DNA of 64,000 nucleotides, taken from assembly GCF_002849695.1 (NCBI RefSeq), contig NZ_CP018937.1, positions 1 through 64,000 of the forward strand, in the 5' to 3' direction. Numbering within the stretch: position 1 is the first letter of the stretch; every line of letters begins with the position of its first letter. This stretch comes from Bacteroides fragilis. Its GTDB lineage: Bacteria > Bacteroidota > Bacteroidia > Bacteroidales > Bacteroidaceae. Made by a program: the position numbers and the translations under genes. Under the pieces are notes generated by a model. That model had not been told where the DNA came from. It saw nothing but the letters and a program-made list of their open reading frames with translations, and did no database searches. This document shows positions 34,801 through 42,768 of the stretch, in pieces.

Positions 34801-34968
34801 CTCCGTCTCTATGTTCAGGCTCAGAATCTGTTTGTGATTACAGGATACAGCGGCATGGATCCCGAAACACTTACCAATGTAGAAAGTGCTACTTTAGCCG
34901 GTGGTACGGATAAGAATACTTTGCCTCAGGCACGCACGTATACAATCGGTGTGAACCTGACATTCTAA
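31828..34968 (+). CDS. Complete SusC/RagA-type TonB-dependent transporter (expressed cassette 3)
   Basis: This 1,046-residue outer-membrane transporter energised by TonB has a signal peptide MKRKLMLLLTCLFIGIGLVT (cleavage after about AQ21). A carboxypeptidase-regulatory-like N-terminal domain follows (VTGVVISEEDGQPVVGASVL, about 25-105). Next come the TonB-box region and plug (ALDEVVVVAYGTQSARTVTA, PLYVVDGVPIESGN) and a beta-barrel ending TIGVNLTF. It is the only one of the three SusC genes with a start, signal and promoter. The inverted repeat begins at codon 68 (SSAKTLQ), so recombination would replace everything after residue 67. SusD 3 follows 34 bp downstream. The ligand is unknown. Confidence 0.95.
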   Translation: MKRKLMLLLTCLFIGIGLVTAQTQKVTGVVISEEDGQPVVGASVLAKGTTVGVITDLNGKFTLSGIPSSAKTLQISYIGMQTAEVAIAPNIKVILKTDSKALDEVVVVAYGTQSARTVTASVSSVKADALKDVPSVSFDQMLQGRASGVSITTPSAGVGQAPIVRVRGVNSITSGTSPLYVVDGVPIESGNLSYLANANALADINPADIVSMDVLKDAAAAALYGSRAANGVILITTKQGQSGKVKVSYDGFVGFSNATDFYEMMNAQEYVDFKNLAVKNRYGTDELSLTAGYVSPYGNKAFNMMKDANGNYVDTDWKDAAFQNGLSQSHSVAVSGGSDKVRYYLSGNYTTQEGIVKGDKYDRLGVKANINVQATDWLKVGMNTNVTTGTTSYVDAARRGSNFAVGGFPRLALINAPNLPMYNEDGTPYYLAQGLGYGGNTVFSTFSNPAAILSLGNGLSSDVTRFIGVFYAEATPVKGLSLKTQYGVDYARIEEQRFWSPLHGDGVNSKGLANAYNTKNNRWTWTNTATYSFSLGQNNFNLLAGTEASERNNSRWTAQRKDLQDDKFIVFQGPFGSATAGGSLSNNTMVSYFGRINYDYASKYIVSLNYRRDGYSALSEKNRWGNFGGVSAAWRVSEEAFFQPLRNVVDDLKIKGSYGVVGNTDIYDYASKSFYSSYNYGINGTYGLAQIADPNLKWESSEKYSIGFNARLLNRINVDFDYYYTKSSDLILDVPQSPSKGIPGNIITTNAGKMRNSGIELTVSADVIKNSDFTWETSFNITTNKNKVISLADGVENILKGDNGGLEITNITVPGKSIGRLYLYPTAGVDPKSGRRVFITPEGDRTLLMFEKGGWFYEDGTEYTGDFEPVDCGNTLPTWYGGWTNNFKYKGFDLSLFFQFSGGNKIYNGTKASVSDMRYWNNSKDVYNKYWTPERTHAEYPMPIYGDNYSNGSALPISDLVERGDYLRLKNVSLGYTFNTKNWSKAVGISALRLYVQAQNLFVITGYSGMDPETLTNVESATLAGGTDKNTLPQARTYTIGVNLTF
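32029..32141 (+). repeat. Inversion repeat IR3 at the expressed gene
   Basis: It starts AGTTCTGC at codon 68 of the complete SusC. The first 41 bp are shared with IR2 and all 113 bp with IR1, both inverted. The palindrome CTGCAAAGACTTTGCAG is at 32033-32049 and is the probable binding or crossover core for the recombinase. Confidence 0.9.
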
Positions 34969-35002
34969 TATGGTTTTATATTAACAGATAAAAGAAACTA
35001 CA

Positions 35003-36397
35003 ATGAAAAAGATAATTATATTTTCGACATTATGCGCTTCTCTCTTTTTAGGTAGTTGCAGCAGCAGCTTCCTCGATCAGGAGCCTCCATTATATGTAAA
35101 CGAGAACGATATTTTCACAAGCCCTACCCGAATAGAGGCTACTCTGAACGGCTTGTATGCTGCAATCAAGAACACAGGGACTAAGTCTTTGATGGGAGGT
35201 AAGTCCTATATGGTGTTTGACAACAGGGGAGATGATGTTATCAATATCTCCAACAACTTGGTGACTTTGTTCAATACCTATAATATGAATGTGGGCATTA
35301 CGGATGCCGAGAATGCTGACACCTGGACATACGCTTATCTGGCCATCAATAAAGTAAATACTTTCCTTCAGTCTCTTGAAGGTGCCAAAGAAGTTGCCGG
35401 TGAGAATTATGACCGCTATGTGCAGGAAGCTAAGTTTGTCAGAGCTTTGGCATACTATTATCTGAATAATTTGTATCCGACTCCATATTCTGTAAATCCC
35501 GATGCAAAATCTGTTCCGTTGCGTCTTACTGCCGAGGCCGGAACCGAAAATAACAATATGCCTCGCTCTACAGTAAAGCAGATTTATGACCACATTCTGT
35601 CTGATCTGGAAAATATTTCGGCATTGGATACCGAAGTGAATACCTATGCAGGAGTTACACATGCTACTCAGGCCGCTGCCAACATGCTTAAGATGAGAGT
35701 TTATATGGCAATGAACGAATGGGACAAAGCCATTGCAGCCGGAGAGTTAGTGACCGGATATAGTTTGCCGGAAGACGTAACATTGATTTATAAGGCCCCG
35801 TATTTCAGTCAGGAGAGCATCTTCTCTTTGCCGATGGCTGATACCAACATCCCAAATACACAGCAGTCGTTGGCAGAATATTACTATGATGGTAAGATCA
35901 TGTTGATTGATACGAAAAGCGGAATTATGTCAAAGCCTGATTATTCGTTGGCTACCGACAAGCGTATTATCGCCTTTAAAGGGGAGAAAGACTTGTTGTT
36001 GAAGTTTACGGATGCAAAAACTAAATTGCAGTGGGTGCCCATTTTCCGCTATGCCGAAACTTTGCTCGACCTTGCCGAATGTTATGCCAACAAGGCCGGA
36101 GGTGAAGCTACTGCCAAAAGCCTGTTGAAACAAGTCAGAGGACGTTCGGTAGATGCAGCTACGGATCCGTTGAAGATCGATAACTTAACGGGTGATGCAC
36201 TGAAAGAAGCGATTTACAACGAGAAACGCCTTGAGTTTATAGGCGAGGGTATCCGTGGTATTGATATTATGAGACGTGGGGAACGTTTCATTAAGGTGGG
36301 TGCGAATGAAACAATTAATGTGGGTCCGTCCGATGAAAAATATACTTGGCCGATACCTCAGGTTGAGTTGCTGCTGAATAAAGATATTAATAAATAA
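35003..36397 (+). CDS. SusD/RagB nutrient-binding lipoprotein, expressed cassette 3
   Basis: This 464-residue lipoprotein has signal MKKIIIFSTLCASLFLGSCS with lipobox LGSC, then SFLDQEPPLYVNENDIFTSP as in RagB/SusD. TPR-like helices follow, and a C-terminus YNEKRLEFIGEGIRGIDIMR ending KYTWPIPQVELLLNKDINK; the 'R(R/L)EF.GEG.R..D..R' pattern is characteristic. It forms the lid of the SusC channel and binds substrate at the surface. It is downstream of the repeat, so it stays with its own SusC barrel when inversion occurs. Confidence 0.9.
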   Translation: MKKIIIFSTLCASLFLGSCSSSFLDQEPPLYVNENDIFTSPTRIEATLNGLYAAIKNTGTKSLMGGKSYMVFDNRGDDVINISNNLVTLFNTYNMNVGITDAENADTWTYAYLAINKVNTFLQSLEGAKEVAGENYDRYVQEAKFVRALAYYYLNNLYPTPYSVNPDAKSVPLRLTAEAGTENNNMPRSTVKQIYDHILSDLENISALDTEVNTYAGVTHATQAAANMLKMRVYMAMNEWDKAIAAGELVTGYSLPEDVTLIYKAPYFSQESIFSLPMADTNIPNTQQSLAEYYYDGKIMLIDTKSGIMSKPDYSLATDKRIIAFKGEKDLLLKFTDAKTKLQWVPIFRYAETLLDLAECYANKAGGEATAKSLLKQVRGRSVDAATDPLKIDNLTGDALKEAIYNEKRLEFIGEGIRGIDIMRRGERFIKVGANETINVGPSDEKYTWPIPQVELLLNKDINK

Positions 36398-36417
36398 ATA
36401 GTCAATAAATAATAAAG

Positions 36418-36450
36418 AATCGCTCAGGTAGAAACACTTGGGCGATTTTT
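36418..36450 (+). terminator. Terminator of the expressed SusC/SusD pair
   Basis: AATCGCTCAGG / CTTGGGCGATT form a stem with G-T and minor mismatches, followed by TTTTTTCTTTT. It closes the inversion locus on the right. Confidence 0.75.
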
Positions 36451-36475
36451 TCTTTTAGTATGTTACGAAAATAGC

Positions 36476-36483
36476 TATATTTG
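36476..36483 (+). promoter_or_regulatory. Promoter -7 box of hflX
   Basis: TATATTTG matches TAnnTTTG and lies 30 bp before the hflX start codon. Confidence 0.55.
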
Positions 36484-36513
36484 CCGCCATATTATAATAA
36501 GGTATAAAGTAGA

Positions 36514-37767
36514 ATGAAAGAATTTGTAATATCCGAAGCCAAAGTCGAAACTGCTGTTCTGGTAGGTCTCATCACTCAGACACAGGATGAACGCAAGACC
36601 AATGAATATCTGGACGAGCTGGCATTTCTGGCTGAGACAGCCGGGGCGGAAGTGGTGAAAAGGTTTACGCAGAAGTTGCCGACGGCTAACTCGGTGACTT
36701 ATGTGGGAAAAGGAAAACTGGAAGAAATTAAAGAATATATAAGAACAGAGGCTGAAGAGGACCGGGAAGTGGGAATGGTCATCTTTGATGACGAACTCTC
36801 GGCCAAGCAGATACGTAACATCGAAGCTGAACTGCAAGTGAAGATACTGGACCGTACTTCACTGATTCTTGATATATTTGCCATGCGTGCCCAGACGGCT
36901 AATGCCAAGACTCAGGTAGAATTGGCGCAATATAAATACATGTTGCCCCGTTTGCAACGTCTCTGGACTCACCTTGAACGTCAGGGTGGTGGTTCCGGAA
37001 GTGGTAAAGGAGGTTCGGTAGGTCTTCGTGGCCCGGGTGAAACTCAGTTGGAGATGGACCGCCGTATCATCCTTAACCGTATGTCACTGCTTAAGGAGCG
37101 TCTCGCCGAAATAGATAAGCAGAAGTTTACCCAACGTAAGAACCGCGGACGCATGATCCGTGTAGCTTTGGTAGGTTACACCAATGTGGGCAAATCGACC
37201 ATGATGAATCTGTTGGCGAAGAGTGAAGTCTTTGCTGAAAACAAGTTGTTTGCCACACTCGATACGACGGTACGCAAGGTGATTATCGATAATTTGCCTT
37301 TCTTGCTTTCCGATACGGTCGGGTTCATCCGTAAGTTACCTACTGACCTGGTGGATTCCTTTAAGTCTACCCTCGACGAAGTACGTGAGGCCGATCTGCT
37401 GGTTCATGTTGTGGACATTTCGCATCCAGGATTTGAAGAGCAGATAGAGGTGGTGAATAAAACACTGGCCGACATCGGTGGAGGTGGAAAACCAATGATT
37501 TTAATATTTAATAAGATAGACGCCTATACCTATGTAGAAAAGGCGCCGGACGACCTTACCCCCAAAACAAAGGAGAACTTGACACTCGAAGAACTGATGA
37601 AAACATGGATGGCTAAGATGGAAGATAACTGTCTGTTCATCTCCGCCCGTGAGAAAATCAATATAGACGAACTGAAGAGTGTGGTTTATCAGCGAGTGAA
37701 AGAATTGCACGTGCAGAAGTATCCCTATAACGACTTTCTCTATCAGACCTACGACGACGAAGAGTAA
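36514..37767 (+). CDS. hflX: Ribosome-associated GTPase HflX
   Basis: HflX binds the 50S subunit and rescues or splits stalled ribosomes under stress. The 417-residue protein has the N-terminal HflX domain (TNEYLDELAFLAETAGAEVV; GKGKLEEIKEYI) and the glycine-rich linker GGSGSGKGGSVGLRGPGETQ. The GTPase domain has G1 GYTNVGKST (about 221-229), G3 DTVGFIRKLPTDL and G4 NKID. A short C-terminal domain follows. All the expected G motifs are present. It starts an apparent run with the DUF4954 and M1 peptidase genes (gaps of 24 and 28 bp). Confidence 0.95.
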   Translation: MKEFVISEAKVETAVLVGLITQTQDERKTNEYLDELAFLAETAGAEVVKRFTQKLPTANSVTYVGKGKLEEIKEYIRTEAEEDREVGMVIFDDELSAKQIRNIEAELQVKILDRTSLILDIFAMRAQTANAKTQVELAQYKYMLPRLQRLWTHLERQGGGSGSGKGGSVGLRGPGETQLEMDRRIILNRMSLLKERLAEIDKQKFTQRKNRGRMIRVALVGYTNVGKSTMMNLLAKSEVFAENKLFATLDTTVRKVIIDNLPFLLSDTVGFIRKLPTDLVDSFKSTLDEVREADLLVHVVDISHPGFEEQIEVVNKTLADIGGGGKPMILIFNKIDAYTYVEKAPDDLTPKTKENLTLEELMKTWMAKMEDNCLFISAREKINIDELKSVVYQRVKELHVQKYPYNDFLYQTYDDEE

Positions 37768-37791
37768 CTTGTAGTTTGTAATAAGAGGATT

Positions 37792-39783
37792 ATGGGAAAG
37801 ACTTACCGTAGACTGACTGAAGATGAAATTCTTCAGTTGAAGAGCCAGTCGTGTCTGGCTGATGACTGGAACCATGTTGCGGTCGCTGAAGAGTTCACAA
37901 CCGAATTTGTGCATCACACCCGTTTCTCGGGAGAGGTGAAACTGGGCGTTTTCCACTCGGACTTTATCTTGCCGGGAGGAATCAGGAAACATTCCGGGCT
38001 GAGGCATGTCACCTTGCACAATGTAATTGTGGGCGACAACTGTTGCATTGAGAATATCCAGAATTACATTGCCAACTACGAGATAGGAAACGACACTTTC
38101 ATTGAGAATGTAGATATTATTCTGGTGGATGGTCTGACTCAGTTCGGTAATGGAGTAGAGGCCGCCGTGCTGAACGAAACGGGAGGTCGCGAAGTGTTGA
38201 TCAATGATAAACTATCTGCTCATCAAGCTTATATTCTGGCTCTTTACCGGCACCGTCCGGAACTGATCAGCCGGATGAAGGCGATCACTGACTATTACTC
38301 CAACAAGCATGCTTCTGCGATGGGGACCATCGGCAGCCATGTGATGATTCTCAATACCGGTTCTATCAAGAATGTGCGTATTGGCGATTATTGCCGGATT
38401 TGCGGAACCTGCCGTCTTTACAACGGAAGTATCAACAGCAATGAAGCCGCTCCGGTACATATCGGGCATGGTGTCATTTGCGATGACTTTATTATTTCCT
38501 CCGGTTCTCATGTGGACGATGGAGCTATGCTGACCCGTTGCTTCGTTGGGCAAGCCTGTCAGTTGGGACACAACTACTCCGCTTCCGATTCCCTGTTTTT
38601 CAGTAACTGCCAGGGAGAGAACGGTGAAGCATGTGCCATCTTTGCCGGTCCGTATACCGTAACCCATCATAAGTCTACCTTGCTGATAGCCGGTATGTTT
38701 TCGTTTATGAATGCCGGCTCGGGGTCGAACCAGAGTAATCATATGTATAAACTGGGACCGATTCATCAGGGGACGTTGGAAAGAGGAGCTAAGACTACTT
38801 CCGATTCATACATTTTATGGCCGGCGCGTGTAGGGGCTTTTTCATTGGTGATGGGGCGTCATGTGAATCATGCCGATACCTCGAACCTGCCTTTCTCTTA
38901 CCTGATCGAGCAGCAGAATACGACTTATCTGGTGCCGGGAGTCAATCTGCGCAGTGTCGGGACTATCCGCGATGCCCAGAAGTGGCCGAAGCGTGACAAA
39001 CGTACGGACCCGAACCGTCTGGACTATATAAACTACAACCTTCTGAGTCCATATACTATCCAGAAGATGTTCAAGGGGCGCTCTATACTGAAAGAGCTGA
39101 AGCGGGTGTCCGGCGAGACATCGGAGATCTATTCTTACCAAAGTGCAAAAATCAAGAACTCTTCGCTGAATAGCGGCATACGCTATTACGAAATAGCTAT
39201 CCATAAGTTTCTTGGTAATTCCATCATTAAGCGTCTTGAGGGGATTAACTTCAGAGATAATGAAGAGATACGCCGGCGTCTGAAACCGGATACCGAAATC
39301 GGAGTAGGCGAGTGGGTGGATATTGCCGGTTTGATTGCTCCGAAAAGTGAAGTGGAAAAACTGATTACCGGTATCGAAAGTGGTGAGATCGATCGTTTGA
39401 AGAGTATGAATGCCCGTTTTGCCGAGATGCACGATAACTATTATACTTACGAATGGACGTGGGCTTACCATAAGATACAGGAATTTTATGGTCTGAACCC
39501 CGAAACCATTACAGCAAAAGATGTTATCGCTATCGTCCGTGCCTGGCGTGAAGCAGTGGTCGGACTGGACCGCATGGTGTATGATGACGCACGCAAGGAA
39601 TTCTCACTTTCGTCTATGACGGGCTTTGGTGCCGACGGCTCACGCGATGAAATGAAGCTGGATTTCGGTCAGGTACGTGGCGATTTTGAGAGTAATCCGT
39701 TTGTCACTGCCGTGCTGCAACACATTGATGATAAGACTGCTCTGGGTGAGGAGCTGATTAACCGTATCGGGCAACTGGCGTGA
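37792..39783 (+). CDS. DUF4954-family protein with left-handed beta-helix repeats
   Basis: This 663-residue cytoplasmic protein starts MGKTYRRLTEDEILQLKSQS. Its first half has many hexapeptide-repeat-like turns (VRIGDYCRICGTCRLYNGSI, VHIGHGVICDDFIISSGSHV) that build a left-handed parallel beta-helix as in acyl- and nucleotidyl-transferases. The second half is helical (KFLGNSIIKRLEGINFRDNE). Conserved in Bacteroidales as DUF4954 with unknown function; a sugar-nucleotide or acyl-transfer role is only a guess from the fold. It lies between hflX and the M1 peptidase in one transcription direction. Confidence 0.85.
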   Translation: MGKTYRRLTEDEILQLKSQSCLADDWNHVAVAEEFTTEFVHHTRFSGEVKLGVFHSDFILPGGIRKHSGLRHVTLHNVIVGDNCCIENIQNYIANYEIGNDTFIENVDIILVDGLTQFGNGVEAAVLNETGGREVLINDKLSAHQAYILALYRHRPELISRMKAITDYYSNKHASAMGTIGSHVMILNTGSIKNVRIGDYCRICGTCRLYNGSINSNEAAPVHIGHGVICDDFIISSGSHVDDGAMLTRCFVGQACQLGHNYSASDSLFFSNCQGENGEACAIFAGPYTVTHHKSTLLIAGMFSFMNAGSGSNQSNHMYKLGPIHQGTLERGAKTTSDSYILWPARVGAFSLVMGRHVNHADTSNLPFSYLIEQQNTTYLVPGVNLRSVGTIRDAQKWPKRDKRTDPNRLDYINYNLLSPYTIQKMFKGRSILKELKRVSGETSEIYSYQSAKIKNSSLNSGIRYYEIAIHKFLGNSIIKRLEGINFRDNEEIRRRLKPDTEIGVGEWVDIAGLIAPKSEVEKLITGIESGEIDRLKSMNARFAEMHDNYYTYEWTWAYHKIQEFYGLNPETITAKDVIAIVRAWREAVVGLDRMVYDDARKEFSLSSMTGFGADGSRDEMKLDFGQVRGDFESNPFVTAVLQHIDDKTALGEELINRIGQLA

Positions 39784-39811
39784 CGGAATTACGAGCTACA
39801 ATATATTTGCT

Positions 39812-42325
39812 ATGAAAATACACATTTTATTTGGAATGATCGGGTTCTTCCTGCTGACCGAATGTTGCCGGACAGCAGAGAAGAACCCTCGTTTTTATGA
39901 TGCCGGTGTTTCTAAAGAGCTTGCCGATCATCGTAAAGCCGAGATTAAGAATTTGAAGTATGAACTCAGTTTCAGCATTCCACGGCAGAAGGAAACACCT
40001 ATTGACGGTGATATCACCTTGCGCTTCGACCTTGCTGCCGCTCAGGAAGTCCTGATTGATTTTCGTGAGGAGCGTGGAAAAATTAAAGAAGTCATTGCCA
40101 ATGGAAAACCGGTAAGTGATGTGCGCTTTGAGAACGAACACATTATTCTGCCTGCTTCGCTGACAGCGAAAGGGGCGAATGACATACAGATTCGTTTCAT
40201 TGCCGGCAATCAGTCGCTGAACAGGAACGATGAATACCTCTATACGTTGCTCGTTCCCGACCGTGCCCGTACCGTCTTCCCTTGCTTTGAGCAGCCCAAC
40301 CTAAAAGCCGAGTTTACTTTAAAGCTTGAGGTTCCGGCCGACTGGAAAGCTGTTTCCAACACATACGTCCGGAGTGAAACAGTAGCCGGTGGCCGTAAAA
40401 CCGTTTGTTTTGCACCGACCGAACCACTCAGTACTTATCTCTTTTCGTTTGTGGCCGGAAAATTGGAGCGACAGGAGTATACTCAGGACGGGCGTACTAT
40501 CGCTGCCTATTATCGTGAGACTGACCCTAAGAAAATAGCACAGTTGGATATTGTTTTCAGACAAGTCATGGCATCACTTCACTGGCTTGAAGAGTATACA
40601 GGGATCGCATATCCGTTTGCCAAATATGATTTCATCGTTCTTCCCGGTTTTCAGTTTGGCGGAATGGAACATACAGGAGCTACCTTATATAATGATAACG
40701 GGATTTTCCTGAGCGAACATCCCACTCCGGACGAGGAGTTGAACCGGGCGGAATTGATTGCGCACGAGACCTCTCACATGTGGTTTGGCGATCTTGTAAC
40801 GATGGATTGGTTTGACGATGTATGGACCAAGGAAGTTTTTGCCAATTATTTTGCTGCCCGGATTGTCGAACCCTTATTTCCGGAGATCAATCATACCCTG
40901 AATAAGCTCAAGACTTTTAATGCCGCTTCTCTTACCGAGGACCGTACTTTGGGGACAAATGCCATCCGGCAGCCACTTGATAATCTGCGTAATGCCGGGC
41001 TGATCTATGGGCAGATCATCTATAACAAGGCTCCCGTGATGATGGAGAAACTGGTTGACAGGATGGGTGAAGCCAACTTCCGGAGTGGTATACAGGAGTA
41101 TCTGAAAACCTATTCGTACGCTAATGCCACTTGGGACGATCTGATTCGCATTTTAGACGGCAAGGCGTCCGAAGATTTGGCAACTTTCAGTGATGTGTGG
41201 GTGAACCGGAAAGGAATGCCTACGCTGAACTTCCGGATCGATGGACAAGAATTGGAGGTCCGTCAGAGTGATCCTTATAACCGTGGTTTGCTTTGGCCGC
41301 AGCGTTTTGCCGTCACTCTTTGCGGAGAGCGCGATTCGGTGTTGCGGGTGAATATGACAGATACTTTGGTTCGGATACAGCTTCCTTTTGTACCTTCGTT
41401 GGTGTTGCCCAATACCGATGGCAGAGGTTATGGCTTGTTCGTTCCCGACGAATCTGCTTTGAAGTGGCTGTTGGCACATTGGTGGGAGGTAAAAGACGAT
41501 ACGGCACGCCAATCACTCTTGATGACACTTTATGAGAATTACCTGGCTAAACATATTTCGGCGGACGACTGGACAAACAGCCTGTTGGCAGGGCTTCCTG
41601 CAGAAAAGAACGCTCTGGTGGCGTCTACGGTGAGTGGTTATTTGGCGGGTGCCATGCGGCGGGTAGCTCCGGCACAGATAGCAGAGGTTGAGGCGCGGGT
41701 CTACGCCATCAGCCGGAATCATCCGTTGCCTTCGTGCCGGGTGCAGTTGCTGCGTTATTTTATGCAGAATGCGACTTCACAACCTATGGTGAAGGAACTT
41801 TATGCCTTGTGGCAGGAGCAATCGGACAAACGGTTGAACCAACAGGATTACACGACTTTGGCTTACGAACTTGCCATCCGCCTGCCTGCCGAAAGTGAAC
41901 AGATATTACGTACGCAACGGGCACGGATTGATGATCCGGACCGTCTGCGCCAGTTCGATTTTATTTCACGGGCGGTCGTATCCGATACCGCACGGCTCGA
42001 TACTTTGTTCAACAGCCTGCTTGTAGCGGAAAACCGGCGGATAGAGCCTTGGACGGCTGCCGTGATACGTTATCTGAACCATCCGTTGCGCGAGGAGCAA
42101 TCGGTGAAATACATCCGTCCGGGACTCGAGGTGCTGGAGGAAGTACAACGCACCGGAGATATTTTCTTTCCGAAAAACTGGGCCTCGGCCTTGTTGGGCA
42201 ATCATCTCAGTCGCCCGGCTTATGAAGAAGTGGTGCGTTTCCTGGACGGCCATCCGGATTATTCACCGCTTTTGAAGAACAAGATATTGCAGGCTGCCTA
42301 TTCCCTGTATCGTGAAAACGATTAA
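39812..42325 (+). CDS. M1-family zinc aminopeptidase
   Basis: This 837-residue protein has an N-terminal signal with a possible lipobox-like Cys (FLLTECCRTAEKN). The M1 catalytic core has zinc-binding HETSH at 318-322 and Glu341 in WTKEVFANYF (HEXXH-x18-E). The substrate-recognition motif is FGGMEHTG, with His where the commoner GxMEN form has Asn. A long C-terminal helical domain follows. It should remove N-terminal residues from peptides in the periplasm or at the membrane. The GMEH variant may alter substrate preference. Confidence 0.9.
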   Translation: MKIHILFGMIGFFLLTECCRTAEKNPRFYDAGVSKELADHRKAEIKNLKYELSFSIPRQKETPIDGDITLRFDLAAAQEVLIDFREERGKIKEVIANGKPVSDVRFENEHIILPASLTAKGANDIQIRFIAGNQSLNRNDEYLYTLLVPDRARTVFPCFEQPNLKAEFTLKLEVPADWKAVSNTYVRSETVAGGRKTVCFAPTEPLSTYLFSFVAGKLERQEYTQDGRTIAAYYRETDPKKIAQLDIVFRQVMASLHWLEEYTGIAYPFAKYDFIVLPGFQFGGMEHTGATLYNDNGIFLSEHPTPDEELNRAELIAHETSHMWFGDLVTMDWFDDVWTKEVFANYFAARIVEPLFPEINHTLNKLKTFNAASLTEDRTLGTNAIRQPLDNLRNAGLIYGQIIYNKAPVMMEKLVDRMGEANFRSGIQEYLKTYSYANATWDDLIRILDGKASEDLATFSDVWVNRKGMPTLNFRIDGQELEVRQSDPYNRGLLWPQRFAVTLCGERDSVLRVNMTDTLVRIQLPFVPSLVLPNTDGRGYGLFVPDESALKWLLAHWWEVKDDTARQSLLMTLYENYLAKHISADDWTNSLLAGLPAEKNALVASTVSGYLAGAMRRVAPAQIAEVEARVYAISRNHPLPSCRVQLLRYFMQNATSQPMVKELYALWQEQSDKRLNQQDYTTLAYELAIRLPAESEQILRTQRARIDDPDRLRQFDFISRAVVSDTARLDTLFNSLLVAENRRIEPWTAAVIRYLNHPLREEQSVKYIRPGLEVLEEVQRTGDIFFPKNWASALLGNHLSRPAYEEVVRFLDGHPDYSPLLKNKILQAAYSLYREND

Positions 42326-42365
42326 AATAATTCCCGGAATGCTTGACTTTGCCTGTCCGATGTTG

Positions 42366-42447
42366 TATCTTTGTCAACAGATTCATTACTTATATTCAAA
42401 TTAGAATGCAGTAGAAGAGGAAGCCCGCAAAGCTTCCTCTTTTTTTG
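42366..42447 (+). promoter_or_regulatory. Promoter followed at once by a terminator hairpin (short transcript or end of the M1 gene)
   Basis: TATCTTTG (42366-42373) has TTG about 20 bp upstream. The hairpin AAGAGGAAGC/GCTTCCTCTT (42415-42441) with seven T follows only about 40 bp later. This could simply be the M1 terminator with a chance promoter, or it could yield a very short RNA of about 65 nt. From 42448 to 42723 I see only the direct repeat described below. Confidence 0.45.
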
Positions 42448-42557
42448 TACCCTTATCTCCCGGTGTCCCGGAGCCGGGGGCTTTTCTGCTCTTTCCCCGG
42501 CTCTCCATGCCCTCGAGACCGTTGCTCCGTGATGTGAAGAGCCTTGCTTCGGCCCAA

Positions 42558-42594
42558 ACAGACGGTTGCATTTGCCCGGACAGACGGTTGCATT
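42558..42594 (+). repeat. Tandem ACAGACGGTTGCATT repeat
   Basis: Two exact 15-bp copies (42558-42572 and 42580-42594) are separated by 7 bp in the gene-free region between the M1 peptidase and fumarase genes. Function unknown. Confidence 0.7.
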
Positions 42595-42723
42595 CCACAG
42601 AAATGAGCCTTTCTTCCGGAGAGGTCTCTTCTTCTTCGTAGAAACGCTCTCCGAACGTTAATAATAAGTAAATCCGCTCTTGACAAAATTCACCACTTTA
42701 TTCATACTTTGGAAAACTATTCT

Positions 42724-42731
42724 TACCTTTG
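42724..42731 (+). promoter_or_regulatory. Promoter -7 box of the fumarase gene
   Basis: TACCTTTG matches TAnnTTTG and lies 37 bp before the ATG. The -33 region is not well conserved. Confidence 0.55.
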
Positions 42732-42768
42732 CCTCACTAACTAACATTACGTAATAAAATAAAGAGAT

